A stretch of 64,000 nucleotides of DNA, taken from the NCBI RefSeq assembly GCF_947090785.1, contig NZ_OX352320.1, positions 3,523,001 through 3,587,000 on the forward strand, in the 5' to 3' direction. The notes beneath the pieces are model-generated. The model searched no databases and had not been told where the DNA came from. It saw nothing but the letters and a program-made list of their open reading frames with translations. Both the position numbers and the translations under genes were made by a program. Of the stretch, positions 7,694 through 18,713 are shown piece after piece; the first letter of the stretch is position 1, and each line of letters starts with the position of its first letter. The stretch is from Rheinheimera sp. MM224 (lineage in GTDB: Bacteria > Pseudomonadota > Gammaproteobacteria > Enterobacterales > Alteromonadaceae).

Positions 7694-8613
7694 CAGTAGC
7701 CTCTTTCCCTGTTGACCAGATGCTTTAAAGGTAGCCCATTTAGCGTACGCTGATAGTTTTCAACAATCTGATGAATAGCAGTGTCCACATTGGTCACTGC
7801 TGAACAATGCGGAGTGACCAATACAGCCGGATGCTGCCAATATGGATCAGTCGCAGGCAGAGGCTCCTGACGGAATACATCCAGACAAGCAGCCTGTAAA
7901 TGGCCAGAGTCCAAAGCCGCCAATAATGCGGCATCATCTACTATGGCACCACGGGCTACGTTAACGAGAATTGCGCCCGGTTTAAAAGCACTAAGACGCT
8001 CTGTATTTAAAAAGTTGTTGGTATCAGGTGTCAGAGGCAATAAACAAATCACCAGATCGGCATCAGAGACTGCCTCTTTAAAACCAGCGTCACCGGCGTA
8101 GCACTGGATAGCCTCCAGCTGTTTTAAGCTACGTGACCAGCCACTGACCCGGTAACCCTGCAGCTGAAAGTGATTCGCTGCCGCCTGTCCTAATTCACCT
8201 AAACCCAATACACAAATCTGTTTAATCGAGCGTGGGCTTTTCGGCTTCCACAGTTGTTGTTGCTGCTGACGCTGAAATAAATCCAGCCGTAACTGGTAAT
8301 GCAGCACTATACCAGCCAGATAGTTGACCATAGAGGAGGCCAAAGCCGGATCAACAATGCGGCTTAACGGCAAGTCCGGCAAAGTTGGATCAGACACAAT
8401 GCTGTCGACACCGGCACCAAAAGACTGCAGGCTTTTTAAATGACTTAACGCCGCTAACGAACCATGGGGCTGCTTCCAGACCACCGCCATCTGCACCTGT
8501 TCAGGTGCGCTGTAATCCGGCCATTGTTGGATTAAAACTCCAGGCAATAAGGCACTTAACTTTTCAACTAAAGCATCTAACTTACGATCGGGGATCACCA
8601 GGGCTATAGACAT
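7693..8613 (-). CDS. D-2-hydroxyacid dehydrogenase, glyoxylate/hydroxypyruvate reductase A-like
   Basis: NAD(P)-dependent oxidoreductase of 306 residues. The Rossmann motif VLGLGELG lies at about 134-141. Substrate-binding and catalytic elements follow: NVARGAIVDD (Arg at about 221), the Asp/Glu segment LDVFRQEPLP, and the catalytic His in TPHCSAVT. The short catalytic domain and GLGELG motif resemble E. coli GhrA (YcdW) more than SerA or LdhA. It is the first gene of a two-gene unit with the crotonase-like gene. The pairing suggests joint work on a 2-oxo or 2-hydroxy acid, but the substrate is not evident. Confidence 0.85.
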   Translation of the reverse strand: MSIALVIPDRKLDALVEKLSALLPGVLIQQWPDYSAPEQVQMAVVWKQPHGSLAALSHLKSLQSFGAGVDSIVSDPTLPDLPLSRIVDPALASSMVNYLAGIVLHYQLRLDLFQRQQQQQLWKPKSPRSIKQICVLGLGELGQAAANHFQLQGYRVSGWSRSLKQLEAIQCYAGDAGFKEAVSDADLVICLLPLTPDTNNFLNTERLSAFKPGAILVNVARGAIVDDAALLAALDSGHLQAACLDVFRQEPLPATDPYWQHPAVLVTPHCSAVTNVDTAIHQIVENYQRTLNGLPLKHLVNRERGY

Positions 8614-8715
8614 CTGTTCACCAAAGCTTCAAGTTTTCGTCATATCTCTGACATGGGTAAACCCCATTCTACCCGAGCCTGAAGAACCAAGGCCAACAAT
8701 TCGCAGGAGCTTTGT

Positions 8716-9519
8716 ATGCTGCATTGTCGAACGATCTTCTTGTCTGACATTCATTTAGGAAATAAAGACTGTCAGGCGACCTATCTGTTGAACTTCCTCA
8801 ATCAAACCAAAGCTGACACCATTTACCTGCTGGGCGATATCCTCGACTTGTGGGCCATGCAAAAACAAGTGTGTTGGAGCCCGGAGCAAAACGCCGTGAT
8901 CCAAAGCCTGCTGGCCAAAGCCGATCAGGGCACTGAAGTCATTTATATTCCGGGCAACCATGATGAAGAATTCCGCCACTGGGCAGGTCGCCAGTTTGGC
9001 ACCATCAAATTACAATTACGCGGCTGCCATACTACGGCTTTAGGGAAAAAGCTGCTGTTATTGCACGGCGATGAGTTTGACAAAGAAGTGAACTTTGGTC
9101 GTTTTCACGCCTGGCTGGGTGACAATCTGTATGACTTCTTACTGTTTTTAAATCGCTGGAGCAATCGTATTCGCCGTGCTTTAGGTGGACGTTATTTCAG
9201 TTTGGCTGCCTTTATCAAAAGCAAAGTACCAGGTGCTCAGCAGGCGATTGCCCGCTACCGTGACGCAGCTGTGGCGAAAGCCAAACGTTCAGGTTTTGAT
9301 GGTGTGGTCTGTGGCCATATTCATCATCCGGAAATCAGCCTGCAGGATGGTATTATTTACTGCAACGTCGGCGACTGGATTGATAACTGCACAGCCTTGA
9401 TAGAGCAGCAGGATGGCTCATTAACGCTGTATCACTGGACAGAACAAAGCCATACGCTGGCTGCCATGCCGATGGCCGTGCTTAGCGAGGAACAACCTGC
9501 TCAGAGCAAAGTCGCCTGA
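8716..9519 (+). CDS. Metallophosphoesterase, UDP-2,3-diacylglucosamine diphosphatase-like (COG2908)
   Basis: A 267-residue calcineurin-like phosphoesterase. All five metal-binding blocks are visible: SDIHLG (about 10-15), GDILDLW (about 40-46), GNHDEEF (about 80-86), HGDEFD (about 117-122) and CGHIHHPE (about 201-208). COG2908 includes LpxH, which cleaves UDP-diacylglucosamine in lipid A synthesis. This protein has GNHD where classical LpxH has GNRD, so it may be a paralogue with another substrate. A 9-bp stem (CCTGCTCAG/CTGAGCAGG) overlaps the stop codon at 9517-9519. An acyltransferase gene follows on the same strand. Confidence 0.85.
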   Translation: MLHCRTIFLSDIHLGNKDCQATYLLNFLNQTKADTIYLLGDILDLWAMQKQVCWSPEQNAVIQSLLAKADQGTEVIYIPGNHDEEFRHWAGRQFGTIKLQLRGCHTTALGKKLLLLHGDEFDKEVNFGRFHAWLGDNLYDFLLFLNRWSNRIRRALGGRYFSLAAFIKSKVPGAQQAIARYRDAAVAKAKRSGFDGVVCGHIHHPEISLQDGIIYCNVGDWIDNCTALIEQQDGSLTLYHWTEQSHTLAAMPMAVLSEEQPAQSKVA

Positions 9520-9619
9520 GCAGGCTAAAATTTCCACAAAAAGCCATAAATCTGACGCATTTTTGTCATGTTAACCCCCTACTCTCTGCATAGACAGTGG
9601 CTCTTACAGAGGTATCGCT

Positions 9620-11326
9620 ATGATCAGTGTTGACCAAATGATGCAAACGCATCTGCCAAAACTCGAACAAAAACCCTGGTTAGCCAAACCGGTCAAAGGC
9701 GCCTTACGCCATCTGCTACACGAACAGGAATTTATCGCCTTCGCCAAACGTTATCCGCATTTGCAGGGTATTGAATTTGTAGAACAAGTGCTGGATTACT
9801 TTAACTTCGCCTACGCAGTACGTGACAACGAAGTGGAGCGTATTCCAAGTACTGGCCGTGTCGTGATTATCGCCAACCACCCTATCGGATCTTTAGATGG
9901 TTTAGCTTTGATTAAACTGGTGCGGGATATACGTCCTGATGTCAAAGTGATCGCCAATCAGCTATTAATGGCCGTTGAACCTCTGCATTCTCTGTTGTTG
10001 CCTGTAAATAACATGAGTGGTGGTACTGAACGCAGTCGTATCGATCGTATCAGTGATCACTTAGCAGCCGAAGGTGCGCTGATTCTATTTCCAGCCGGTG
10101 AAGTATCACGCTTAAAACCCAATGGTATTCGTGATGGCAAATGGCATGGCGGTTTTTTACGTTTTGCGATGAATGCCAAAGCCCCTATTTTGCCTATTTA
10201 TATAGACGGCCGTAACTCTGCGATGTTTTATGGCGCTTCGATGATTTACAAGCCACTGGCTACTATGTTGCTGGTGCAAGAGATGTTTAATCAGAAGCAT
10301 AAAAACATCGCTATGCGAATTGGTGAACAAATTCCTTATGACAGCTTTGCTCATCTGCAATTAGAAACTCAGGCCAAAGTAAAACTATTTAAAAAACACT
10401 TGTATCGTCTGGCCAAAGACAAATCGCCGCTGTTTAAGACTCAAACTGCGATAGCGCATCCTGAAGACCGTATTTTGCTGAAAAAAGCAGTTGAAGCCTG
10501 CCCTCTGTTGGGTGAAACCAGCGATGGCAAACAAATTTATTTATATCAGTATCAGCAAAGCTCGCCTGTACTGCGCGAAATTGGCCGTTTACGTGAAATT
10601 GCCTTTCGGGCCGTAGGTGAAGGCAGCGGTCAGCGCCGTGATATCGATCAGTACGACAGCTACTACGAGCAACTGATTTTATGGGATAAAGACGATTTAG
10701 AAATAGTCGGAGCTTACCGTTTTGCTAACACAGCTAAAGTAATGGCGGAGAAAGGCCTTGCAGGCTTGTATACGGCATCTTTATTCCAGTTTAACCCTGC
10801 GATGACGCCCTATTTAGATCAGGGTCTTGAGCTGGGTCGCAGCTTTGTGCAACCCCGTTACTGGGGCAAACGTAGTCTGGATTATTTGTGGTACGGCATA
10901 GGGGCTTACTTAAAACAAAATCCGGATATCCGTTATTTATTTGGTGGTGTCAGCTTATCTAATAGCTACCCTAAAGCCGCACGGGATCTGATGGTGTATT
11001 TTTACAGCCTGTATTTCCGTTGCCCTGAACAAAGTGCTGTGCCAAATATTCCTTACGAATTGCCTATGGATACCTTAAGTCAGCTACAGCAACATTTTAC
11101 CGGGGATAGCTACAGTCAGGACTTTGTCCAGTTAAAGCATTTATTGGCCAATATGGGCGTCAGCATCCCTACTTTGTATAAACAATACAGTGAACTGACC
11201 GAACCTGGTGGTGTGCGCTTTCTGGCTTTTGGTGTGGATCCTGATTTTGCTGACTGTGTAGATGGTTTAGTACTGGTGGATATGACCATGCTGAAAGAAA
11301 ATAAAAAAGCCCGCTATATTTCCTGA
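9620..11326 (+). CDS. olsF: Bifunctional acyltransferase, ornithine-lipid synthase OlsF-like
   Basis: A 568-residue two-domain protein. The N-terminal half (about 75-270) is a PlsC-like O-acyltransferase with the acceptor motif NHPIGSLDG and LFPAGEVSR. The C-terminal half (about 300-560) is an OlsB/GNAT-like N-acyltransferase with EIGRLREIAFRAVGEGSG, YDSYYEQLILWD and LELGRSFVQPRYWGKRS. This order matches OlsF, which makes ornithine lipids from ornithine in Serratia and Flavobacterium. Many databases call such proteins only lysophospholipid acyltransferase. The NH-x5-D spacing, not NH-x4-D, is usual for this subfamily. It is single, with its own terminator. Membrane-associated. Confidence 0.8.
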   Translation: MISVDQMMQTHLPKLEQKPWLAKPVKGALRHLLHEQEFIAFAKRYPHLQGIEFVEQVLDYFNFAYAVRDNEVERIPSTGRVVIIANHPIGSLDGLALIKLVRDIRPDVKVIANQLLMAVEPLHSLLLPVNNMSGGTERSRIDRISDHLAAEGALILFPAGEVSRLKPNGIRDGKWHGGFLRFAMNAKAPILPIYIDGRNSAMFYGASMIYKPLATMLLVQEMFNQKHKNIAMRIGEQIPYDSFAHLQLETQAKVKLFKKHLYRLAKDKSPLFKTQTAIAHPEDRILLKKAVEACPLLGETSDGKQIYLYQYQQSSPVLREIGRLREIAFRAVGEGSGQRRDIDQYDSYYEQLILWDKDDLEIVGAYRFANTAKVMAEKGLAGLYTASLFQFNPAMTPYLDQGLELGRSFVQPRYWGKRSLDYLWYGIGAYLKQNPDIRYLFGGVSLSNSYPKAARDLMVYFYSLYFRCPEQSAVPNIPYELPMDTLSQLQQHFTGDSYSQDFVQLKHLLANMGVSIPTLYKQYSELTEPGGVRFLAFGVDPDFADCVDGLVLVDMTMLKENKKARYIS

Positions 11327-11337
11327 CATCTTATGAA

Positions 11338-11376
11338 GAGCAACCTGAATAGCTGTATTCCGGTTGCTTTTATTCC
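11338..11376 (+). terminator. Terminator of the olsF-like gene
   Basis: An interrupted stem AGCAACC-GAATA / TATTC-GGTTGCT (11339-11368) is followed by TTTTATTCC. Confidence 0.85.
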
Positions 11377-11516
11377 TTTCCCCTTCCATTTTTTGTTTTA
11401 TATCAATAAAAACCTTAAAGAGACTAAGGGTTTATAGCAACTATTGATCTGGGGCAAAGTTTAACCACAGCAGAAGCGCAGAATGACGCCAGTTTCTCAA
11501 GCTAAGGATCATTCTG

Positions 11517-12218
11517 ATGAAAACAAGTTACAAAACAATCGCTTCTTTATTGTTAGCCGCCTCTGCCGCTCCGGCTCTGGCTAACTGGTCAGTGAATGTT
11601 GGCGCCATTACTGTGGCACCTCAAGAGTCCAGCGGTCATTTGAATGTGGTCGAGACTGTGGCTGGCTTACCAGCAAATTCCACTGAAGTGGCGGTGGACA
11701 ACAATACCCAATTGGGCATTACCATTGACTATCAACTGAATAAAAACTGGACCCTGGAGTTGATTGCTGCCACCCCATTTAAACATGATATGCAGGTCAA
11801 AGGTTCAGCCATTGATGGCTTAGCACTGGGCAGCAGTAAACAATTACCTCCCACCTTATTAGCCCAGTATCATTTTGATTTAGGTGACAGCAGATTCGAC
11901 CCCTTTATCGGTTTAGGTCTGAATTACACTAACTTCTTTCAGGAAAAAGTCTCTGGCGAATTAGTCAGTACCTTGCAAGCACTGAATGTGGCAGATGCAG
12001 ATGACAAAGTAGAACTGAAGTTAAAAGATTCATGGGGACTGGCTATGCAGGCAGGTGTTAATGTGAAACTGGCAGACAGCTGGGGTGTACATCTGATGCT
12101 AAGTAAAATGGATATAGATACCACTGGTCGTGTGCTGGTGAACAATAACACCATTCAGTCAGTCGATGTCAGTATCGATCCTTATGTATGGATGATTGGT
12201 GCCCGTTATTCGTTTTAA
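11517..12218 (+). CDS. ompW: Outer-membrane protein OmpW
   Basis: An eight-stranded outer-membrane barrel of 233 residues with a narrow hydrophobic channel. The signal peptide is MKTSYKTIASLLLAASAAPALA. Family features include NWSVNVGAI at the mature start, the NTQLGITIDYQL block, IGLGLNYTNFF, and the C-terminal WMIGARYSF ending in Phe, the sorting signal for the Bam machinery. An AAGGA site precedes the ATG. OmpW genes are often controlled by oxygen or iron through FNR or Fur, but I see no clear site here. Confidence 0.93.
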   Translation: MKTSYKTIASLLLAASAAPALANWSVNVGAITVAPQESSGHLNVVETVAGLPANSTEVAVDNNTQLGITIDYQLNKNWTLELIAATPFKHDMQVKGSAIDGLALGSSKQLPPTLLAQYHFDLGDSRFDPFIGLGLNYTNFFQEKVSGELVSTLQALNVADADDKVELKLKDSWGLAMQAGVNVKLADSWGVHLMLSKMDIDTTGRVLVNNNTIQSVDVSIDPYVWMIGARYSF

Positions 12219-12237
12219 TAGCCAATGCTTTAAAAGC

Positions 12238-12279
12238 GTCCTTCTGACTCAACGAATTGTCGGGTCAGAAGGGCTTTTC
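12238..12279 (+). terminator. Terminator of ompW
   Basis: CCTTCTGAC/GTCAGAAGG (12240-12248, 12264-12272) is followed by GCTTTTCT. It sits between ompW and the convergent PilZ gene. Confidence 0.88.
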
Positions 12280-12942
12280 TCAGGAAGCAACCGCCAACTT
12301 ATCCAGGTACAGCTGTGGCAGGTTAAACTGAATACCAATAGAGAGCCCACGTTCCTCTAGTCTGGAGTTACGTACTTCACCTTGAATTTGTTGATCAATA
12401 CCTACTTTTTCACATTGGATATGCAGAACTATAGGCGCCAGATTGACCTTGCTGCCCTGATGAGAAGGGTCAAACAAAAAACGGCAACCACCGCTGGATA
12501 CATCAATCACGTGGCCACGAAAACTGCGGGCACTTTGCACAACTTCCAGATTGAGCCGCACCGAAGCTGGGATAAAAATACTGTTACGTCTTTCGTTACG
12601 TAAAGCACGACGTTGTATCGCGGAAGGAAAGCTGATTACAGCCAATTTATCAGGAAAACGGATCAACTGCAGCAATTCAGATTTAAAAGCAAAACATTCG
12701 CCGACCGAATTTTCGACTAAAAACCGACAGACCACAGCCAAACCGTTAATAAAAAAGCGATCCGGCAGAGTGTCGTCTTCTACTCTGAACAATACATATT
12801 TACCAGCTTTGTAGCCAACCAGTTCGCAGCTACAGCGGCTTTTGCGTTGATCCAATAACTCAAGGTCAAAGCGCTGACCAATTTTAACATGGGACAGCCA
12901 TTCTTTATTGTCAGGTTGTTCGGAGCTAACTACAACTTCCAT
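12280..12942 (-). CDS. PilZ-domain cyclic-di-GMP-binding protein, YcgR-like
   Basis: A 220-residue cytoplasmic protein. The N-terminal about 100 residues resemble the YcgR_N/PilZN fold. The C-terminal PilZ domain begins with the c-di-GMP motif RRALRNERR (RxxxR, about 109-117) and has DVSSGGCRF (D/NxSxxG, about 147-155). Such proteins slow flagella or act as c-di-GMP adaptors. No flagellar gene is nearby, so the partner is unknown. The ATG at 12942 follows AAGG. The leader contains a short CCGAC/GTCGG hairpin (12963-12977). Confidence 0.88.
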   Translation of the reverse strand: MEVVVSSEQPDNKEWLSHVKIGQRFDLELLDQRKSRCSCELVGYKAGKYVLFRVEDDTLPDRFFINGLAVVCRFLVENSVGECFAFKSELLQLIRFPDKLAVISFPSAIQRRALRNERRNSIFIPASVRLNLEVVQSARSFRGHVIDVSSGGCRFLFDPSHQGSKVNLAPIVLHIQCEKVGIDQQIQGEVRNSRLEERGLSIGIQFNLPQLYLDKLAVAS

Positions 12943-13110
12943 ACCTTATCCTTCAGGCCTCACCGACTTCATGTCGGACATCTCACTCAAACAGGTGAAT
13001 AAACAGAGATGGAGCTAGTTTGTAAAAAAACCGAAGAAGGATCAAGGATAAAACGAAAATATCTGCAAATATAGTAAATTCACACACAAAATTTAAAATA
13101 AACGTTACAT

Positions 13111-13136
13111 AAAATACAAAACCTGCCGAAGCAGGT
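13111..13136 (-). terminator. Terminator of purL
   Basis: The stem ACCTGC/GCAGGT (13121-13126, 13131-13136) has a TTCG tetraloop on the minus strand and is followed by TTTTGTATTTT. The rest of 12943-13160 is AT-rich with no gene visible. Confidence 0.85.
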
Positions 13137-13160
13137 CTTGTTTATATCACTTTTACGGTA

Positions 13161-16100
13161 TTAACCTAACCAGACGCGAGCATTACGGAACATCCGCATC
13201 CATGGGCTGTCTTCCTGCCATTCATCCGGATGCCAGCTGTTTGCTACAGTGCGGAATACCCGCTCAGGGTGAGGCATCATAATGGTGACACGACCATCAG
13301 TGGTCGTTAACGAAGTAATACCCAGCGGTGAACCGTTTGGATTCGATGGGTATTGGGTCGTCACATTGCCGTAGTTATCGACAAAACGTAAGGCCACTGT
13401 ACCGCTTTGATCAGCTGCCTGCAGTGCTGTTTGCGATGCAAACTCTGCATGACCTTCACCGTGTGATACAGCGATAGGCATACGGGATCCTGCCATACCT
13501 TTAAAGAATAAAGAGGCACTTTCCTGTACTTCCACCAGGCTGAAACGGGCTTCAAAACGCTCAGACTTGTTACGGACGAAACGTGGCCATAAATCAGCAC
13601 CTGGGATCAGGCTCTTCAGATTCGACATCATCTGACAACCGTTACAGACCCCTAAACTGAAGGTGCTTTCACGTTCAAAAAACGCAGCAAATTCAGCGCG
13701 GGCTTTGTCGTTAAACAGCACAGACTTAGCCCAGCCTTCGCCGGCACCCAGTACGTCACCGTACGAGAAGCCACCACAAGCCACTAAGCCGTTAAATTCA
13801 GCCAATGAACGACGGCCTGACAGTATGTCGCTCATATGCACGTCAACCGCATTAAAGCCTGCTCTGTTGTAGGCAGCTGCCATTTCAACATGAGAGTTCA
13901 CACCCTGCTCACGCAGAATAGCCACTTTAGGCTGTGCGCCTTTCAGGATATAAGGGGCAGCCACATCTTCGTTCAGGTCAAAGCTTAATTTTGCATTTAA
14001 GCCAGGGTCTGTGACATCAGCTTTAGCTACAAATTCCTGACGGGCTCCTTCAGGGTTATCACGCATCAACTGCATTTGATAGGTAGTTTCAGCCCAGATG
14101 GTACGTAAAGTAGTACGGCTGTTGCTATACACCAGCTGATCACCGTGACTGATCTGAATTTGATCGTCCGTGGTGACTTCACCTAATAAATGCGCCACAG
14201 CAGATAAATCATGCTGAGCCAAAATCGCTTGAACTACTGGTAAATCGCTGTTCGCCACTTGCAGCACTGCGCCTAACTCTTCACTGAACAGCACAGCCAG
14301 GTTATCCGTACCTAAGCTCTGGATATCCACTTTCACACCAGCTTTACCGGCAAATGCCATTTCAGCTAGTGTGACAAATAAGCCACCGTCAGAACGGTCG
14401 TGGTAGGCCAGTAATTTCTGCTGAGCCACTAAAGCCTGTACTGCCTGATAGAAGTTCATCAGTAATTCAGGGCTTTCCAGATCTGGTGCTGTCTGGCCTA
14501 ACTGCTTATAGACCTGAGCTAAACAGGATGCGCCTAAACGATTGGCACCCTGACCTAAATCCAGCAGGATCAGGCTGCTTGCGCCTTTGTCAGTACGCAG
14601 CTGTGGTGTCACAGTACGACGCACATCTTCAACACGGGCAAAAGCTGTGATAATCAAAGATAAAGGTGAGGTGACTGTCTTCTGTTCACCATCCTGTTGC
14701 CAGCTGGTTTTCATCGACATCGAATCTTTACCTACAGGGATAGTTAAACCCATAGCAGGACATAACTCTTCACCTATGGCTTTGACTGCCTGATACAAAC
14801 CAGCGTCTTCACCAGGGTGACCTGCAGCAGACATCCAGTTGGCCGACAGTTTGATATGTTTAATATCACCAATCTGAGTCGCCGCAATGTTAGTAATAGA
14901 TTCAGCCACAGCCAAACGGGCCGAAGCAGCAAAGTCTAATAACGCGACAGGCGTACGTTCGCCCATCGACATGGCTTCACCATGGTAAGTGTCATACGAA
15001 GCTGCAGTCACACCGCAGTTCGCTACAGGCACCTGCCATGGACCCACCATCTGATCACGCGCCACTAAACCTGTGACTGTGCGATCGCCAATGGTGATCA
15101 GGAAAGTTTTTTCAGCAATGGTAGGTAAACGTAATAAACGCTCAGCGGCATCGGCCACTGTCACGCCGTTCAGGTCTAAAGCTTTGCCTTCTGTGACTTG
15201 AGTTTTCACATCACGGTGCATTTTAGGCGCTTTGCCCAGCAACACGTTCAGTGGCAGATCAATAGGTGTATTGCCAAAATGCTGGTCCGACAAGGTCAGG
15301 TGGTGTTCAGCAGTGGCTTCACCCACTACAGCATAAGGTGCACGTTCACGCTTACAAATTTCCTCAAACACTGGCATTTGATCGGCAGGAATGGCCATCA
15401 CATAACGTTCCTGTGATTCGTTACACCAGATTTCCAGTGGCGACATGCCTGGCTCGTCGTTTGGCACGTTACGTAATTCGAACTTACCACCAACACCACC
15501 GTCGTTCACCAGCTCAGGGAAGGCGTTGGACAAACCACCAGCGCCTACGTCATGGATAAAACAAATAGGGTTTTTATCGCCCAGCTGCCAGCAGCGGTCG
15601 ATCACTTCCTGACAACGGCGTTCAATTTCAGGGTTTTCACGTTGTACTGAGGCAAAATCTAAATCTTCAGCCGATTGGCCTGAAGCCATAGAAGAAGCAG
15701 CTCCGCCACCTAAACCAATGTTCATGGCCGGGCCACCCAGCACTACTAACTTGGCGCCAACAGGTAACAAACCTTTTTGTACGTGTTCAGCACGGATATT
15801 ACCTAAACCACCGGCAATCATAATAGGCTTGTGGTAACCACGTACTTCTTCGCCATTGTGACTTGGTACTTTTTCTTCGTAGGTACGGAAGTAACCCAGA
15901 ATATTTGGACGACCAAATTCGTTGTTAAAGGCGGCACCACCTAAAGGACCATCAGTCATGATGTCCAAAGCAGTCACTATACGGTCTGGTTTACCAAAGT
16001 CGGTTTCCCACGGTTGTTCAAAACCAGGAATACGTAAGTTGGATACAGAAAAACCTGACAAACCGGCTTTTGGCTTAGCGCCTACACCTGTAGCACCTTC

Positions 16101-17054
16101 GTCACGGATTTCACCACCAGAACCAGTAGCAGCACCAGGGAATGGAGAAATAGCTGTTGGGTGGTTATGAGTTTCCACTTTCATCAACACATGAATATCT
16201 TCATGGTTGTAGCCATATTCCTGAGTGTCAGCAGATGGGAAAAAACGACCGGCTTTAGAGCCTGTCATTACAGCAGCATTGTCTTTATATGCAGACAACA
16301 CGTGTTCCGGTGTTTTTTCAAACGTATTTTTAATCATTTTAAACAGCGACTTCGGCTGTTGTTCGCCATCTATGGTCCAGTCGGCGTTAAAAATTTTATG
16401 ACGGCAGTGCTCAGAGTTGGCCTGCGCAAACATATAGAGTTCGATATCATTTGGGTTACGACCCAACTGATTAAAATTCGTCACCAGATAATCGATTTCA
16501 TCGTCGGCTAAGGCCAGACCCATGTCGATATTGGCTTTGACTAAAGCCTCGCGGCCACCAGCGATAATATCCACTGAACTTAAAGGTGCTGGTTCAGCTT
16601 TACGGAATAAGGCAGAAGCTTGTTCAAACTCGCTGAACACCACTTCCATCATGCGGTCGTGTACTAAGCCTTTTAACTGCTGCAGCTGAGTTTCAGTCAA
16701 AGTTGCTGTGGTCTGGATATAATAAGCCACACCACGCTCTAAACGTTTTACCTGACTCAGGCCACAGTTTTTGGCAATATCAGTCGCTTTAGACGACCAG
16801 GGAGAAATAGTGCCAGGGCGCGGCGTCACCACCAGCAATAAACCTTCTGGTGTATGGCTGACGATAGTAGGTCCGTAAGTCAGCAATTTGCTTAAAGTCG
16901 TCTGTTGTTCAGCCGACAGTTCGCTGCTTAAATCAGCAAAATGCATAAATTCGGCATAAACACCATTCACAGGCAAATTGGTTTTGACACAAAGATCGAT
17001 GAACTTCTGAACTCTAAACTCGGACAGTGCAGGTGCACCACGCAGGATCAACAT
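13161..17054 (-). CDS. purL: Phosphoribosylformylglycinamidine synthase
   Basis: Fourth step of purine synthesis: FGAR + Gln + ATP to FGAM. A 1,297-residue single-chain PurL of the proteobacterial type. It has an N-terminal PurS-like region, two AIR-synthase-like ATP-binding halves ([34 protein letters not shown]) and a C-terminal class I glutaminase (GVCNGCQMM nucleophile Cys; MPHPERVF with the catalytic His and Glu). The ATG at 17054 gives [15 protein letters not shown], matching E. coli. An in-frame ATG at 17108 overlaps the likely -10 box and is rejected. Divergent from mltF, as in E. coli. Confidence 0.97.
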   Translation of the reverse strand: MLILRGAPALSEFRVQKFIDLCVKTNLPVNGVYAEFMHFADLSSELSAEQQTTLSKLLTYGPTIVSHTPEGLLLVVTPRPGTISPWSSKATDIAKNCGLSQVKRLERGVAYYIQTTATLTETQLQQLKGLVHDRMMEVVFSEFEQASALFRKAEPAPLSSVDIIAGGREALVKANIDMGLALADDEIDYLVTNFNQLGRNPNDIELYMFAQANSEHCRHKIFNADWTIDGEQQPKSLFKMIKNTFEKTPEHVLSAYKDNAAVMTGSKAGRFFPSADTQEYGYNHEDIHVLMKVETHNHPTAISPFPGAATGSGGEIRDEGATGVGAKPKAGLSGFSVSNLRIPGFEQPWETDFGKPDRIVTALDIMTDGPLGGAAFNNEFGRPNILGYFRTYEEKVPSHNGEEVRGYHKPIMIAGGLGNIRAEHVQKGLLPVGAKLVVLGGPAMNIGLGGGAASSMASGQSAEDLDFASVQRENPEIERRCQEVIDRCWQLGDKNPICFIHDVGAGGLSNAFPELVNDGGVGGKFELRNVPNDEPGMSPLEIWCNESQERYVMAIPADQMPVFEEICKRERAPYAVVGEATAEHHLTLSDQHFGNTPIDLPLNVLLGKAPKMHRDVKTQVTEGKALDLNGVTVADAAERLLRLPTIAEKTFLITIGDRTVTGLVARDQMVGPWQVPVANCGVTAASYDTYHGEAMSMGERTPVALLDFAASARLAVAESITNIAATQIGDIKHIKLSANWMSAAGHPGEDAGLYQAVKAIGEELCPAMGLTIPVGKDSMSMKTSWQQDGEQKTVTSPLSLIITAFARVEDVRRTVTPQLRTDKGASSLILLDLGQGANRLGASCLAQVYKQLGQTAPDLESPELLMNFYQAVQALVAQQKLLAYHDRSDGGLFVTLAEMAFAGKAGVKVDIQSLGTDNLAVLFSEELGAVLQVANSDLPVVQAILAQHDLSAVAHLLGEVTTDDQIQISHGDQLVYSNSRTTLRTIWAETTYQMQLMRDNPEGARQEFVAKADVTDPGLNAKLSFDLNEDVAAPYILKGAQPKVAILREQGVNSHVEMAAAYNRAGFNAVDVHMSDILSGRRSLAEFNGLVACGGFSYGDVLGAGEGWAKSVLFNDKARAEFAAFFERESTFSLGVCNGCQMMSNLKSLIPGADLWPRFVRNKSERFEARFSLVEVQESASLFFKGMAGSRMPIAVSHGEGHAEFASQTALQAADQSGTVALRFVDNYGNVTTQYPSNPNGSPLGITSLTTTDGRVTIMMPHPERVFRTVANSWHPDEWQEDSPWMRMFRNARVWLG

Positions 17055-17106
17055 AGGTTTTTTTTCCGTTGGTTGAGCGACAATGGAACCCAAAATCAGG
17101 CGCCGC

Positions 17107-17112
17107 ATTATA
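17107..17112 (-). promoter_or_regulatory. Probable purL -10 box
   Basis: A perfect TATAAT on the minus strand lies 52 bp upstream of the chosen purL start. No good -35 is seen at the right spacing, and I did not find a convincing PurR operator. Confidence 0.5.
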
Positions 17113-17205
17113 AAGAAAAAACCGCTGTAATGGTATGAATAAGATCTGACGACCAGCAGGAATTTTGGTATAAATGGCGCTCTTTGTGATGAAAGGCATA
17201 ACCGG

Positions 17206-18657
17206 ATGATTCGATTTGGTATTTTAGGAGCTGTATTAACAGCAGTAGTTTCTTGTACTCCGGTGCAGGAACCTGTTCAGCTTCATGAAATTTATCAAAG
17301 AGATAGCATTCGTGTTGGCATTTTAAACAGCCCTACCAGCTATTATGTCGGCGCTGATGGCCCAACGGGCTACGACTATGAACTGTCACTGGCATTAGCA
17401 GAAAAATTAGGTGTTGAACTGGAGTTATTCCCCAGTTATCAGCGTGAAGAATTACTGCAAAAGCTCGACTCCGGTCAGGTTGATTATATAGCGGGCGGTT
17501 TGGCTGTAACAGAAAGCCGGAAACAGAAGTATCGCATAGCGCCAGCTTATTTATGGCGTAACGAAGTGCTGGTGTACCGTAAGGGCCAGAAAAAGCCAAA
17601 TAGCTTCAAAGATATCAAAGAACCAGTGCTGGTACCCAAAGACAGCTCTTTGGCAGAAACCTTAAGTGCTGTGCAAAAAGACCATCCACAGTTGCAGTGG
17701 CAGGAAAGTGAATCCGAAGATGCCGATGAACTGCTGCAACAGGTCGAAGACGGCAAAATTCCTTATACCCTGGTCGATTCCAACTTACTGGCCGTCAATC
17801 AGCGTTTTTTTCCTAACTTAACAGTCGCCTTTAAAGTGAAAGAACAACAGCCTGTGGCCTGGCTTTTGAGTAACAAAGCAGACGACTCATTCTGGGCCGT
17901 GTTGATTGAATTTTTTGGTCAGAATTATCAGTCCGGCGATTTATTAAGTCTGGAAGATAAATACTTTGGTCATATCCGCCGTTTTGATTACGTCGCGACT
18001 CTGGACTACATCAAAGCCATTGAAAAAGACTTACCCCGTTATCAGCCCTTATTTGAAAAGTATGCCGGTAACTTTGATTGGCGCCTACTGGCTGCTATTG
18101 GTTATCAGGAGTCGAATTGGCGCCCTGAAGCCCGCAGTTCGACTGGTGTGGTGGGAATGATGATGCTGACCGTCGGGACAGCGCAAATAATGGGCGTCAG
18201 CAGTCGCTTAGACCCGGCACAAAGCATCAAAGGCGGTAGTAAATATCTGCAACGCATGCTTGAGAGTATTCCTGAGCGAATTCAAATGCCGGACCGGCTT
18301 TGGTTTGCCATCGCCGCCTATAACATTGGCTGGGGTCATGTTGAAAGCGCCAGGGTGCTAACAGAACGGGATGGCGCGAACCCGGATCAATGGCATGAAG
18401 TCAAACAACGCTTACCTTTACTACAGCAAAAACGTTATTACCAGAACACCAGGCTGGGTTACGCCCGCGGTGCTCAGGCTGTTTATTATGTTGAAAACGT
18501 CCGTCGTTTCTACGATACGCTGTTATGGGTTGATGAAAAGAAAAAAACTGAGCAAAGGTTAGATCAGCAAAAACAGCGGCTTAACGAGCAGTTTGGCGAT
18601 AAAGCCGTAAATTCAGCAGAAAAGTCAGGGAACATCGGCACTCCTAAGCAGTCTTAA
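17206..18657 (+). CDS. mltF: Membrane-bound lytic murein transglycosylase F
   Basis: Peptidoglycan-cleaving enzyme anchored to the outer membrane; 483 residues. The N-terminus [17 protein letters not shown] fits a lipoprotein signal with the acylated Cys at 17. Residues about 35-260 form a solute-binding-protein-3 domain ([30 protein letters not shown]). The SLT domain follows, with catalytic Glu302 in [23 protein letters not shown] and the [10 protein letters not shown] block. The tail is Lys/Gln-rich. Gene order with divergent purL matches E. coli mltF (yfhD). Confidence 0.95.
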   Translation: MIRFGILGAVLTAVVSCTPVQEPVQLHEIYQRDSIRVGILNSPTSYYVGADGPTGYDYELSLALAEKLGVELELFPSYQREELLQKLDSGQVDYIAGGLAVTESRKQKYRIAPAYLWRNEVLVYRKGQKKPNSFKDIKEPVLVPKDSSLAETLSAVQKDHPQLQWQESESEDADELLQQVEDGKIPYTLVDSNLLAVNQRFFPNLTVAFKVKEQQPVAWLLSNKADDSFWAVLIEFFGQNYQSGDLLSLEDKYFGHIRRFDYVATLDYIKAIEKDLPRYQPLFEKYAGNFDWRLLAAIGYQESNWRPEARSSTGVVGMMMLTVGTAQIMGVSSRLDPAQSIKGGSKYLQRMLESIPERIQMPDRLWFAIAAYNIGWGHVESARVLTERDGANPDQWHEVKQRLPLLQQKRYYQNTRLGYARGAQAVYYVENVRRFYDTLLWVDEKKKTEQRLDQQKQRLNEQFGDKAVNSAEKSGNIGTPKQS

Positions 18658-18713
18658 TCTTGTAACTGCATCGCTAAGCTTTTATATTAGCGAAAATAAT
18701 TTGGAGTCATTGA

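Noticed and set aside
17055..17108. Longer purL start at 17108
   Set aside because: That ATG overlaps the perfect -10 box and adds 18 residues not found in the family.
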